Shown piece after piece: positions 46,264 through 55,262 of a stretch of DNA of 64,000 nt. Under the pieces are notes generated by a model. The model made no database searches and was not told where the DNA came from. It was given only the letters and a program-made list of their open reading frames with translations. Origin of the DNA: Leguminivora glycinivorella. Its lineage: Eukaryota > Arthropoda > Insecta > Lepidoptera > Tortricidae. The stretch lies in contig NC_062980.1 in assembly GCF_023078275.1 (NCBI RefSeq), positions 10,806,783 to 10,870,782 of the forward strand. The letters are read 5' to 3'. Made by a program: the position numbers and the translations under genes. The first letter of the stretch is position 1; each line of letters begins with the position of its first letter.

Positions 46264-46925
46264 CGTATGGAGCACCGCCCATTAGGCATCACCGCGTTAC
46301 CGCACGGTCGTGCGGACACAGAATAAATAATAGTACTGACGAACAGAATGGAGACTTCCTATAAAGTTTTATAAGTTCAGTTGAATTTTGTATCAGAGTC
46401 GAATCGTTTTCTCTTTTTCACGTCACTATCCCATTCGACTATTTAGGGTTGTCAAAAATCACATAAATTAATTATCTAATCTGTGAGCTACCACTATCAC
46501 GCTAAGGGACGTCAGATTCTACTGGTCCTAAGTCCTAATAATTGCTAAGAAGCAATGTGATCTGAAAGTTTCCAGAATTGCCCAATCGCGAGTGCCTAAC
46601 TTATAGATTGTTAAAACCCGTTGATGACGGAGAGAGAGAAAAACTGGTAGGTACAGTTAGCTGCAATAGTGCGTGACGAATTATCAATGAAATCATTCAT
46701 AATTTCAATTTCGGTACCAAGGTACTGATTGAATCTCGAGTAAAGTAGCTATATATTTTGTCTGTTTCAGTATATGATTATACTTCATGAGAGTTCAGAG
46801 TGTAAAGGATGACAGATTAGAAGACCTTGCTCAAAACCTTCAGTCTATTTTTTTTCTATGTCTATGGTGTAATCACTGTTCGTACGAAGCACCGCCCATT
46901 ACCGCGATACCGCACGGGCGTGCGG
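46264..46925. repeat. GC-rich direct repeat pair, 617 bp apart
   Basis: 46264-46315 and 46881-46925 share CGTA..G.AGCACCGCCCATTA and ACCGC..TACCGCACGG.CGTGCGG. The shared part includes the dyad CCGCACG.TCGTGCGG. The DNA between shows no repeat. The function is unknown. Confidence 0.75.
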
Positions 46926-47152
46926 TCGTTTCCTGTTGAGGTTTTATTGTTACTTGACTGGCTGGTTGGATTGATTGCTGTGATTGAGATTTATGTGCGA
47001 ACTGGATTTGTGGTCAGGTTATGTTTGTTTAGTTCATGTGAGTAATAAAGATGGTATCGTTGTCAAGAATGATATCCCGGGCCCTGGCGGGTTAGAAATT
47101 AAATGTAAAATTAGACAGTTTAACTTAGTTGTCAAAATTCAAACTGAGAAAC

Positions 47153-47770
47153 TATAATAAGAATCCAGAATATAATATGCGCCCTTGTACAATTTTAAAT
47201 AGGTATTTAAAATTTAATTAAGATCACTATGCGTAAAAAAACACCAGCATTTGAAAATCCCCGTAACAGAATCGAGCTAAAGTGAAAACTAAATTGGTCT
47301 AATTAACTCGACATTCACCTCTAAGAAAAAAGAATAGTATCATTTTTTCTCTTTGCTACATTTTAATATTTTATCCGTATTTTGAAAACCGATAGCAGCT
47401 AAGACCCTTACCAATTGCTGGCTCGATAAAACCCGAGTTATACATAAAATGAAATTAAAAACTATAATAGGGATGCAAAATATAAACACCCCTTTTTATC
47501 AAAATACAGACTGCAGACTAAAAATCCATCTAGTAAGTATTGTAAGGATCAAAATGCAGTGAAATTACTTAGAACCAGAATAAGGCCGTTTAATTGAAAA
47601 CTAAATTGGTCGGGTTCGCTTAAAAATCGCCTATAAGATTTTACGAATTACTTATATTAAAAGTACCTTCATATTTTCTCCTTGTTAAACTAAAAAGGTT
47701 AATACCGTTTTTCAAAAATCGATAGCAACTAAGACCCTCACCAATTGGCGGCTTTAATAAGTTCGTTAAT
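47153..47770. repeat. Diverged tandem duplication, 311-bp period
   Basis: Unit 1 begins near 47150 and unit 2 near 47461, both at ACTATAATA. Shared blocks in order are ATATAA...CCCTT, GAAAACTAAATTGGTC, TCGCCTATAAG-like, and CGATAGCA.CTAAGACCCT.ACCAATTG. The shared blocks are separated by poorly conserved DNA. No frame is conserved between units. Confidence 0.75.
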
Positions 47771-47906
47771 AATAAGTTTAATGGCTCTCTAATAAGCCCC
47801 TTGTAAATATAAGCGAACGAACAAAGCTGGTACAAACGAAGAGTTGTATCACAGCATAATCCTTATAATAACGGGTAATTACCCTTTGTTTTGGTCTCGA
47901 GTCATA

Positions 47907-48703
47907 CCTACGCATAGGGATGTGCCGTGGAGAACGTTCTCGTTTCTGAGAATTCCTTACTAAAGAAGTTTCCGAATCTTTTTTTTTCAACTTTTTGGTC
48001 TCGAGTCTACTGATGTGCCGACGGAATCTGTCCAAAATTCTGAAATTTTCACATAGGAAAACTTCGAAAACCCTCCATACTTTGTATGGATGGAAATTTT
48101 CCATTTCATAAATTTAAATTCCCTTTATTTTTCGTGAAAGTTTCGTGAATTTTTCAAGAAATTTAAAATTTTTTGGAAGGTTTCCGCAACTTGCACATCA
48201 TTACTCGAGTCAGACCTACTAGTGATATGCCGTGGAGAATGTACTCGTTTCTGATGAGAACTCTTAAAGAAGTTTTTTATCAACGTACTCGAGGATGTTC
48301 TCTTGTTAAATGCTACACAATAAGTAAATTTTACTAGTTTTATTTATGTTTGCACCTTTAGCCCATATTTAACTTGTATTGGAAATGTTGTTGTTTTACT
48401 CGTGGGGTTTTATCAATTACTATGACTTTTTTATTGCCATGATTTTATTCTTATTAGTTTCCCTGATAATTTTCTTGCCTTTCTAATAAGAAATAAATTA
48501 TGGCGTTAGTAACAAAAAAAGTTTAAGGCTCACAAATTCCTCATATATTTTCTGTTCTCGGAAAAAATCACAGGAAAAGTTTCAATAATATCGCTGATAA
48601 ACTTCTCTCTTCTCGCAATAATTTGACAGACACTCCGAGATTATTCCCAATTGCTTACTCTTTTTCGAGAAAATCTCGAGAACGGCACTTCACTACCTAC
48701 GCA
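47907..48703. mobile_element. hAT-type element with exact 8-bp target duplication
   Basis: CCTACGCA occurs at 47907-47914 and 48696-48703. Between them are ends TAGGGATGTGCCG (47915) and CGGCACTTCACTA (to 48695). An internal copy of the end plus its outside neighbour (CTCGAGTCAGACCTACTAGT then GATATGCCGTGGAG, 48203-48235) lies 308 bp downstream, and a third, shorter one lies near 47999. The element is 781 bp and non-coding. The minus frame at 47778-48104 crosses its edge and is not a gene. Confidence 0.75.
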
Positions 48704-48900
48704 TCCTCGACATAAATGGAGCGTTTCTGCGAAATTATAATTTGCGGTCGTGTTTACAAGCGTATTAGTAAAAACAAGCAATTTAATTAGGCGATTATTT
48801 CATTGTTAGAAGCGGGAACTTTTAAGTTTGCTTGTACTTTGAGCTACTTTAGTAATGGAAACGTTAATTATAAGATAATGATTCTAATACTTTGATAATG

Positions 48901-48928
48901 TATACTCATACTCATACTCATACTCATA
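48901..48928. repeat. ACTCAT hexamer microsatellite
   Basis: About four head-to-tail TACTCA/ACTCAT units. Confidence 0.85.
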
Positions 48929-49221
48929 ATTTATTGATAATATATAATTACATGTCATCTTACATCTTATAGTTTCTTATGTTCCCTTTAAATTTACAAA
49001 AAACTACACATCGTCGCTCCTTCTTTTGGAGATACTGCACTTTAAAAACTTTTGTCATATCATTTATACGCATTATAAAATCGTCGTTATAGGATTATAC
49101 AATCGCCATGACGTCAAACAGTATAAATAAAACTAGGGAACAAATCAAATTATTTTATTGAATATTTTTCGATTTGTTCTATTTTCAAGTAGTCACACTA
49201 CTATATATAATAGTAAGTATA

Positions 49222-49300
49222 GGGCGGGCGGGTGGTCTAGTGGTAAGCTGAAGACCCGGGTTCGATTCCCGGCTCGGCCACTAGTGGGCCTTGTCGTTTT
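49222..49300 (+). mobile_element. SINE head with truncated tRNA-like promoter
   Basis: A-box GGTGGTCTAGTGGTAAGC and B-box GGGTTCGATTCCCGG are only about 15 bases apart. An anticodon arm is therefore missing and this cannot be a working tRNA. It is followed by AGTGGGCCTTGTCGTTTTTT, a SINE body. Confidence 0.7.
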
Positions 49301-50040
49301 TTCTTTCGTGTATCTATTTCAATTTATAGTATAAATAAAGCTAAGATATATTATATAGATATATGATTATATATTATTTGACACATATGTTGCATATTTC
49401 CATACGAATTCATTTTTCTGTCACGTCCATTAGTGTCGGTCATTATCAAACGTTGCAACGTTTGTGAATTTATTGTTGTTTTTTTATTTTTCTTTCAATC
49501 GACCTCTTTGATCTAAACAATAAAACCAACAAACACGTTTAATGTGCGAACATCATCAGACGTCTTTCCATAATTAAAATAAGTCATTCGAATGACATGG
49601 CCCACACTGTAGATTCTAATTAGTACTAAAATAGCTCTGAAAGATTTGTCAACTTCCGAGCTTGCTGGCATTCCTTTGAGGTGTACCCAACGACCTCTCG
49701 TATAAATAGATCGCTAAGCGACTGTGACATATCGCTCTGAACTTTGAGGGTGGTCGGATGGAATATCACCAAAAAGACTACATGACAAGTGAGGCATAAA
49801 GCTATTCATCTTTGGCGAATCTGAATAAAATATACGCTTCCTGAAAGATAAGATATTAAACGCTGGATATCCTATGTTTTGGTACCTATTAAAAGTCATT
49901 TTATATTGAATCTTAATCAAAATAAATAACCGTATTTCATTTTTAAATGGAAGAAATAACACATAATTTATTTAAAATATATAAGCATTTCACGTTTGGT
50001 TCAATTTAATGCTCTCACATTTTAAAGGAGGCACCTTTAG
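49301..50040. other. Non-coding stretch, nothing recognised
   Basis: No repeat or conserved frame recognised. The frame at 49714-49962 (minus) has no motif. Confidence 0.5.
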
Positions 50041-50140
50041 GTACAGTCGACTACAAAGATATGTATCCACTTTTTCACCTTATTACAATGCAATAAGGTG
50101 AAAAAGTGGATACATCTCTTTGTAGTCGACTGCAATGTAC
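50041..50140. mobile_element. 100-bp near-perfect hairpin (palindromic MITE)
   Basis: Arms 50045-50084 and 50092-50131 pair over 40 bases with a single mismatch around the seven-base loop ACAATGC. The outer GTACAGTCGACTACAAAG and CTTTGTAGTCGACTGCAATG words give the ends. A transcript would fold into a long stem. Confidence 0.88.
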
Positions 50141-50267
50141 AGTAAGCGCCAAAGTTAAGTGGCACCTATGTATAACTCTGTTGCTTTCAATAAATTGCAA
50201 ACAATTGTTTGTCTTTGCATTTTTGCATTTACTTAGGCATATTATATAGTTTTTTTTTATTTTTTGC

Positions 50268-50470
50268 GTCATCCCGGAATTTTTCCACGCCTCATAACCC
50301 TAGAGTCCGCCTTGGTAACTAATCCCGAGAATTGTTAAAGGCACTAATTTTACGGAAGTGACGGCCATCTGACCTTCAAAACCAGATTATAAACTAGGCC
50401 CTATTGGGATTAGTCCGGTTTCCTCATGATATTTTGTTCCCCGAAAAGCACAAGAGGTACAAAGCAGGCG
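50268..50470 (+). repeat. Interspersed repeat (GCGACTGCCAT family), copy 2
   Basis: Shares with 44815-45035 CAACTAATCCC/CAACTAGTCGC-type sequence, ACGGAAGTGACGGCCATCTG, GACCTTC.AA.CCAGA, GGCCCTATTGGGATTAGTCC and the GGTTTCCTCATGATATTTTG block. More diverged at its 5' end. Confidence 0.65.
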
Positions 50471-50949
50471 GGCTATTACGGTCCATTTTATCACGCGTCA
50501 ACGTAGGATAAATGATAAATTTATCGTAATTTTATTATCGGATACAATATTAGGTAGTTGGATCTGTAAGATAAATACCTATATAATATATGGGAGCACC
50601 ATTAAAAGATATTGATTTTATATCCACAAACATATTTTAGCGTTTATAGAAACACTCCCTTATATCACGAAGCTTTATAAATGAAAGAATAAAGTAAATG
50701 AAGCCAATATAACTAGGGGAAATTAATCTGGAGCCCAGAGACACTCTCGGAACTTATCTGCGCGGAAGCCGGAGCGGCATGACCTCACAATCAAATGTCA
50801 AACAAAGTTTTATCAGAACAAAGTTGACAAATAAATCCCTCGTCCTGCATATTACCATCGCTTGGCTTCCGTTCGAATCTGTCAAACCATTATAACTGTG
50901 ACCTTATTATTAAGAAATTGAATAATTGTTACGACGAATTACTTACACT
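50471..50949. other. Non-coding stretch, nothing recognised
   Basis: No repeat or conserved frame recognised. Confidence 0.5.
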
Positions 50950-51262
50950 GGGCCCGTAGACAGATTGACCAATTCTCTAACTCTTAGCGGACGATAGACA
51001 GACAGATTATTGGCGAATTCTCTAATTCTTAGTGGCAGCGACTGGCCGAGGACCGACCCACGTGGCGTCGTGTTATCCATGACGGTCAATCCAAGCACGG
51101 CAATGCCTGGTGGTCTTTGAATGATAAACGCATGAGGCGTCACGAGCAAGCCTCTAACCCGCCCATCTGGAGGAGCATACACCTGCCGTGTATGTGGACG
51201 AGCTCCTCTCTCGAATTGGGCTATACAGCCACGAACGTAAGTGTCGCAAGGATGCTGCTTAA
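50950..51262 (+). pseudogene. LINE ORF2 C-terminus with zinc-knuckle motif
   Basis: Read with two frame changes. W-Q-R-L-A-E-D-R-P-T-W-R-R-V-I-H-D-G lies near 51032-51088, then K-R-M-R-R-H-E-Q-A (51123-51149), then Y-T-C-R-V-C-G-R (51178-51201) and, one base shifted, S-R-I-G-L-Y-S-H-E-R-K-C (51209-51244). The C-x2-C ... H-x3-C motif after a basic stretch is the terminal zinc knuckle of Jockey/CR1-like insect LINE polymerases, which aids nucleic-acid binding. A local duplication (AATTCTCTAA.TCTTAG.GG at 50970-51000 and 51015-51036) disturbs the upstream part. Opposite-strand frames here are not genes. Confidence 0.85.
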
Positions 51263-52069
51263 ATCATCTGTTATAGATGCAAAGGCCTATTTTGTTAGGG
51301 GACGATACGCAACTGTACGCATTGCACTACAACGAAAAGGCGTTAGGGTATGGAGCGATTAGTTACTTATCTAAGGGCCCTGGGCCTGTAATAGAGCTCA
51401 GCGAACATTCGTTAACGGTGCGTAGTGCGTATCGTATTGTAATTATCTCTCTACCATTCATGCGTACGCCTCGGAGGAGTGTCAGTGGTTGTAGGTAGAC
51501 GCCCCAGGACCTGTAATAACCAAACGTGCAGGTATGACGCTTTTCCTAGAGTGCAAGAGCATCAAATGCGTATCATTTGCCACGAAGCGCTAATTATTGC
51601 CATCTTGGTTACATACGCTGATCTTATTCGGGCTATCATTTGCCTCCACTCGGTTCCCGATGAGAACTAAGCAGGGTCAACTTTTCTCATACCGTACGCA
51701 GTGCGACGTGATTCGGTCGACTATATCGCCCTTGTAATATGGGAATGATCTGGATAGACGAGCAACTATGTTGATGTTGATTTACATAATAGTGAGAATA
51801 TTAAAAATAGGATGAAATAAATCGGCGTTTGTTAATAAATTATAGCAATAGAAATGGTGCGATTCGTATTATCTATATTTAATGATGTCATTGGAGTACT
51901 AAGTCTCCATTATATATGAAAAGCATATACACACTGTAAGTAAATAATTAATTAATTATCTCGGTATATCTGTGTAAACAATGAAATAATAATTAGTGCT
52001 GAATAATTAAATATTGATCATTTTATAAAACAAATCACTTTAATAACAATAACCGCAATCGTCACATAT
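51263..52069. other. Non-coding stretch, nothing recognised
   Basis: Contains repeated TACGCA/GCGTA words (51300-51470 and near 51700) without a resolvable element. Frames at 51277-51498 and 51479-51670 lack motifs. Confidence 0.45.
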
Positions 52070-52429
52070 CAGAATATCATTTACGAGTATACATAATATA
52101 CAATATTGTGTAAAGTATACATGATAGATATTTTAAAAGGAATCCTAAGAATACAAAACTAGTATTTTATTAGCAGACTGCTGCAACCAATTGTTTCTAA
52201 AGAAGTTCATCATATGTTAACCTCTAGAACATATAAAGATTTTCCGGCAGAATATCATTTTACGAAGTATACATAATATACAAATTTGTGTAAAGTATAC
52301 ATGATAGATATTTTAAAAGGAATCCTAAGAATACAAAACTAGTATTTTATTAGCAGACTGCTGCAACCAATTGTTTCTAAAGAAGTTCATCATATGTTAA
52401 CCTCTAGAACATATAAAGATTTTCCGGCA
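52070..52429. repeat. Recent tandem duplication, 178-bp unit
   Basis: Unit 1 (52070-52247) and unit 2 (52248-52429) are almost identical. They differ only by one-base indels and substitutions around CATTTACGAG/CATTTTACGAAG and CAATATTG/CAAATTTG. Each begins CAGAATATCAT and ends AAAGATTTTCCGG. Confidence 0.95.
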
Positions 52430-53045
52430 AAATTAATATAAATTGATGTGACATTTAGAAGTAATTAAAGTAATCTATTAACTGAAAGTTATTGTCGTTG
52501 ACGAGGCGTTCTGTCGTAATTACTTTTGTTGTTGTATCTTTTGATACAGTCTGGACAGTTTGATTGCTGTATGTGTTTTTATTTTTATTGGATTATTAAT
52601 TTTAAGCATCACTCTCCGTGAGCAATTCTTCGTTTTATAACAATTTCTAATCTCTTTATTATATATGTAGTACTTTCACACTGATTAAGTTTTACAAAAG
52701 TAAAAATTTGTGAATTTACCTACATATTTTATCAAATAAGTCCCTTGTATTAATCACCATATCTAATTTAAAATACAACAATGTATTGTAATATATTTTA
52801 GGGTAGAAATACCGGTTCAAAATTGTAATGCAGGGGGTTGCTTAGGTAATGCCGGCCTATAAAAACAGGATGAATTTCGTAAACTCATTTAAAAACAACG
52901 TTTTCTGTAAAGAGACAAAGTGTGGCTTCGGGCTGTAAAATTATCTTATGAAGCATTAAATTCATACAAAATATACAACAGCATAATTTCAACGGTCCCG
53001 AAGGAAAGCCTCTGACTCAGTCTGAGGCATTTGGGCACAGTCGCC
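52430..53045. other. Non-coding stretch, nothing recognised
   Basis: AT-rich, no recognised element. Confidence 0.5.
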
Positions 53046-53160
53046 ACAGATATATCAATGCGCCCGAGGTGCTCAAAATATCTGAGCACAGACTCTAACG
53101 CCTAGACAATACAGCTGTATAGACATTTGTGACCACCTTGCCTGCTCCGATATATTTGAT
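53046..53160. mobile_element. Imperfect palindromic MITE
   Basis: GATATATCAATGCGCCCGAG, GTGCTCAAAATATCTGAGCA at the left is mirrored imperfectly by CATTTGTGACCACCTTGCCT, GCTCCGATATATTTGAT at the right. Moderately diverged and non-coding. Confidence 0.5.
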
Positions 53161-53425
53161 AGCTGTACAATGCGGTGCAAACGGATGAATTATAGACGAC
53201 ATCTCCATACGGACTTAAGTGTGCTTTTAACGGCAATATTATGCGATGTTTCGGGTTCGGAATATAGTAGGGCTGCATCGCATTATTCTTGGGATAAACT
53301 GGTTGACAGCCAAACAGTACGTATGTTGATTCTTGCCCCTCGTGTATAGAATGCCTAAGCTATGGGCTGTCAATGTTCACATGGTATAATACAAATAAGT
53401 TTTCACCACACCAACTGGTAAAGAT

Positions 53426-53459
53426 CAATTTTGCTATTCAAAAACGAATAGCAAAATTG
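53426..53459. repeat. 14-bp perfect hairpin
   Basis: CAATTTTGCTATTC and GAATAGCAAAATTG are perfect complements around the loop AAAAAC. It sits 60 bases upstream of the next MITE. Confidence 0.85.
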
Positions 53460-53517
53460 CATTTTATCCACAAGAGTGCAAAGTAATTTCATACAAATTT
53501 TAACTGGATAAATAAGC

Positions 53518-53661
53518 AGCCGGCGTATCATGCTTCCAATTTTATCACTTATCCACGTGGATAAAGCATCCGTCACGCTTTAGCAAGTATGTCAGTGTGA
53601 GAGTGACAGATGTCTTATCCACGTGGATAAGTGATAAAATTGGCAGCATGATACGCCGGCT
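53518..53661. mobile_element. Palindromic MITE (GGCGTAT.ATGC family), copy 2
   Basis: Perfect 16-bp ends AGCCGGCGTATCATGC / GCATGATACGCCGGCT. Pairing continues through TTCCAATTTTATCACTTATCCACGTGG with few mismatches. Length 144 bp. The interior matches copy 1 at 31369-31504. Confidence 0.92.
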
Positions 53662-53785
53662 GGATGTTAAGTTTTACCTATAAATAATGATTTTGAATCA
53701 TAAATATTGAATAAATTGATGGATTTGATTTAGTTTGGTGTTTTATAGTCAGTATTTTGTTCGTGTTGGTGTGGTGAAAAATTTT

Positions 53786-53967
53786 GTGTTTCACTCGGTG
53801 GCATCAAAGTTTGTTTAACCTTCGTGCCTTGAAAACCTCGCAACGCTCAAGATTCCATGAACCACTCGTTACGCTCGCGGTTCAGTATTGAAACCTTTCG
53901 CTTGCTCGGCTATCAATATTGGCACGTGCGGTTAAACAAAAACTTTGCCCCCTTGTGAAACAAATAA
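53786..53967. mobile_element. Palindromic CG-dotted MITE
   Basis: Outer parts GTTTCAC...CAAAGTTTGTTTAACC and GGTTAAACAAAAACTTTG...GTGAAAC are inverted. Inside lies GAACCACTCGTTACGCTCGCGGTTC. The style (CpG-bearing CGCTCG words, GAACCACTCG) resembles the repeats at 33491 and 35453, so a related family is possible. Confidence 0.6.
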
Positions 53968-53999
53968 CTAATTTTTAAACAAAAGGAATAAGTGAAAAA

Positions 54000-54062
54000 T
54001 TGACACCCCCGGCACGACTCGAACCTTCTGGAATGCCAACTAAGCAACAGAGGCGCGCGGCG
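54000..54062 (-). mobile_element. SINE-like tRNA promoter remnant, minus strand
   Basis: On the minus strand, A-box-like TTGCTTAGTTGG is followed after about 13 bases by B-box-like GGTTCGAGTCGTGCC. Too short for a tRNA and no body family was recognised. The two overlapping minus frames around 53913-54170 are not genes. Confidence 0.4.
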
Positions 54063-54352
54063 CGGAAGTTCCTTTCCTTTTGGTAATTTAAAAATAATAT
54101 GTAGTATCGTGGTAATATCGCTCGCAGTTCGATAAATAATTTGTGCTTCCGCTGATCCATCCCAGTTCAATTTGTAAAGCTTTTAACCAGATTTATTGGC
54201 TAATTATTTTATCTGATGGCTACGTAACAATATTTTCATTACGGTTTCAACTAATAGTTATAGCGTGTGTAATTGTATGAACTTCAGTCAACGGATAATA
54301 TGATTTTTGAATCATCATAATTCGTGTGACGGATGATTATTGATTAGACTAT

Positions 54353-54487
54353 AGTGCGTTTTCACATTATCCGATCCGATGTCGGATGTCGGACCGATAT
54401 TCCATACATTACAGGCGCCATCTTGGATTTTTTCCATTGACATCCTTCCGACATCCGATATCGAATCGGATAATGTGAAAACGGACT
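54353..54487. mobile_element. MITE with AGTGCGTTTTCACATTATCC ends, copy 1
   Basis: AGTGCGTTTTCACATTATCC at the left is mirrored by GGATAATGTGAAAACGGACT at the right. Subterminal GATCCGATGTCGGA and TCCGATATCGAATC continue the palindrome. Non-coding. Confidence 0.85.
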
Positions 54488-54488
54488 A

Positions 54489-54585
54489 AGAGCGTTTTCG
54501 TTATCGGATGTAAGAAGGACGTCAAAGGCAGTTGTCAAAGATGACGCCTTTAATATTATATGATCAGATAATGTGAAAACGCTCT
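54489..54585. mobile_element. MITE of the same family, shorter copy 2
   Basis: Starts one base after the previous element with AGAGCGTTTTCGTTATCGGA and ends GATAATGTGAAAACGCTCT. The interior is shorter and different. Confidence 0.8.
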
Positions 54586-55136
54586 TATAATTATGATGTA
54601 TGTATGTATACTATCAGTGGCGTAGCGTCGATACAACTCGATTCCCAATGGCTTCCCTAAAATTCTGCAGTATCTGTAGAAGTCCATACAAAACAGATCC
54701 CAAAAACCCCTCCAGCTTTACCAACGAAAATCTTCACGCGTCGCCACTGATAGCTATGCTTGTTTGCTACCGCGTGTGGTATAATAAAGGTAGACGACAT
54801 TTAGAATTCGAGACGTAAGTATTTCCTACCAATAGGTAGTTTCGAGTAAATTACCTACGAATTGGAAACCACGTCAATAAAGCGAGTGCCCGCCTTCGCA
54901 ATAAATTCTAAGAATCCTAATTCAGTCGCAATAAAAGTCCTGCCCGTTCTCTGGACAATCTCTCCTTTAAACTGCCTTTTAACTGTCTGGTGACAAGAGG
55001 GTATCGGTGACCCTAGTTTTATTGGGTAGGGAAGATTACGAAAAATTCACGCACTCTCGTAACTTTTTTTAGCTTTTACATTGACAAAAAAACTTTTATT
55101 TTAACAAATCACTTATATGTATAAGTAAAAGATACC

Positions 55137-55262
55137 AAAATTTTGTTTTCGTTTTCTTTCAACCCCTCGATTGCCGGGAGTGGCACTGAAACTTGAGTTG
55201 TTTCATGTGCTCTACTTACCCCTTTATAGGATACAGGCGTGGTTGTATATTATGTACATTGT
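55137..55262 (+). mobile_element. Retroposon 3' end related to 29531-29729
   Basis: Shares TTTCGTTTTCTTTCAACCCC, GGGAGTGGCACTGAAACTTG, GTTTCATGTGCTCTACTTAC and GATACAGGCGTGGTTGTAT with the copy at 29531-29729. The terminal TATG repeats are shorter and a target duplication is not clear. Confidence 0.75.

Noticed and set aside
49222..49300. tRNA gene
   Set aside because: A and B boxes are too close; no anticodon arm, so it is a SINE-type promoter.
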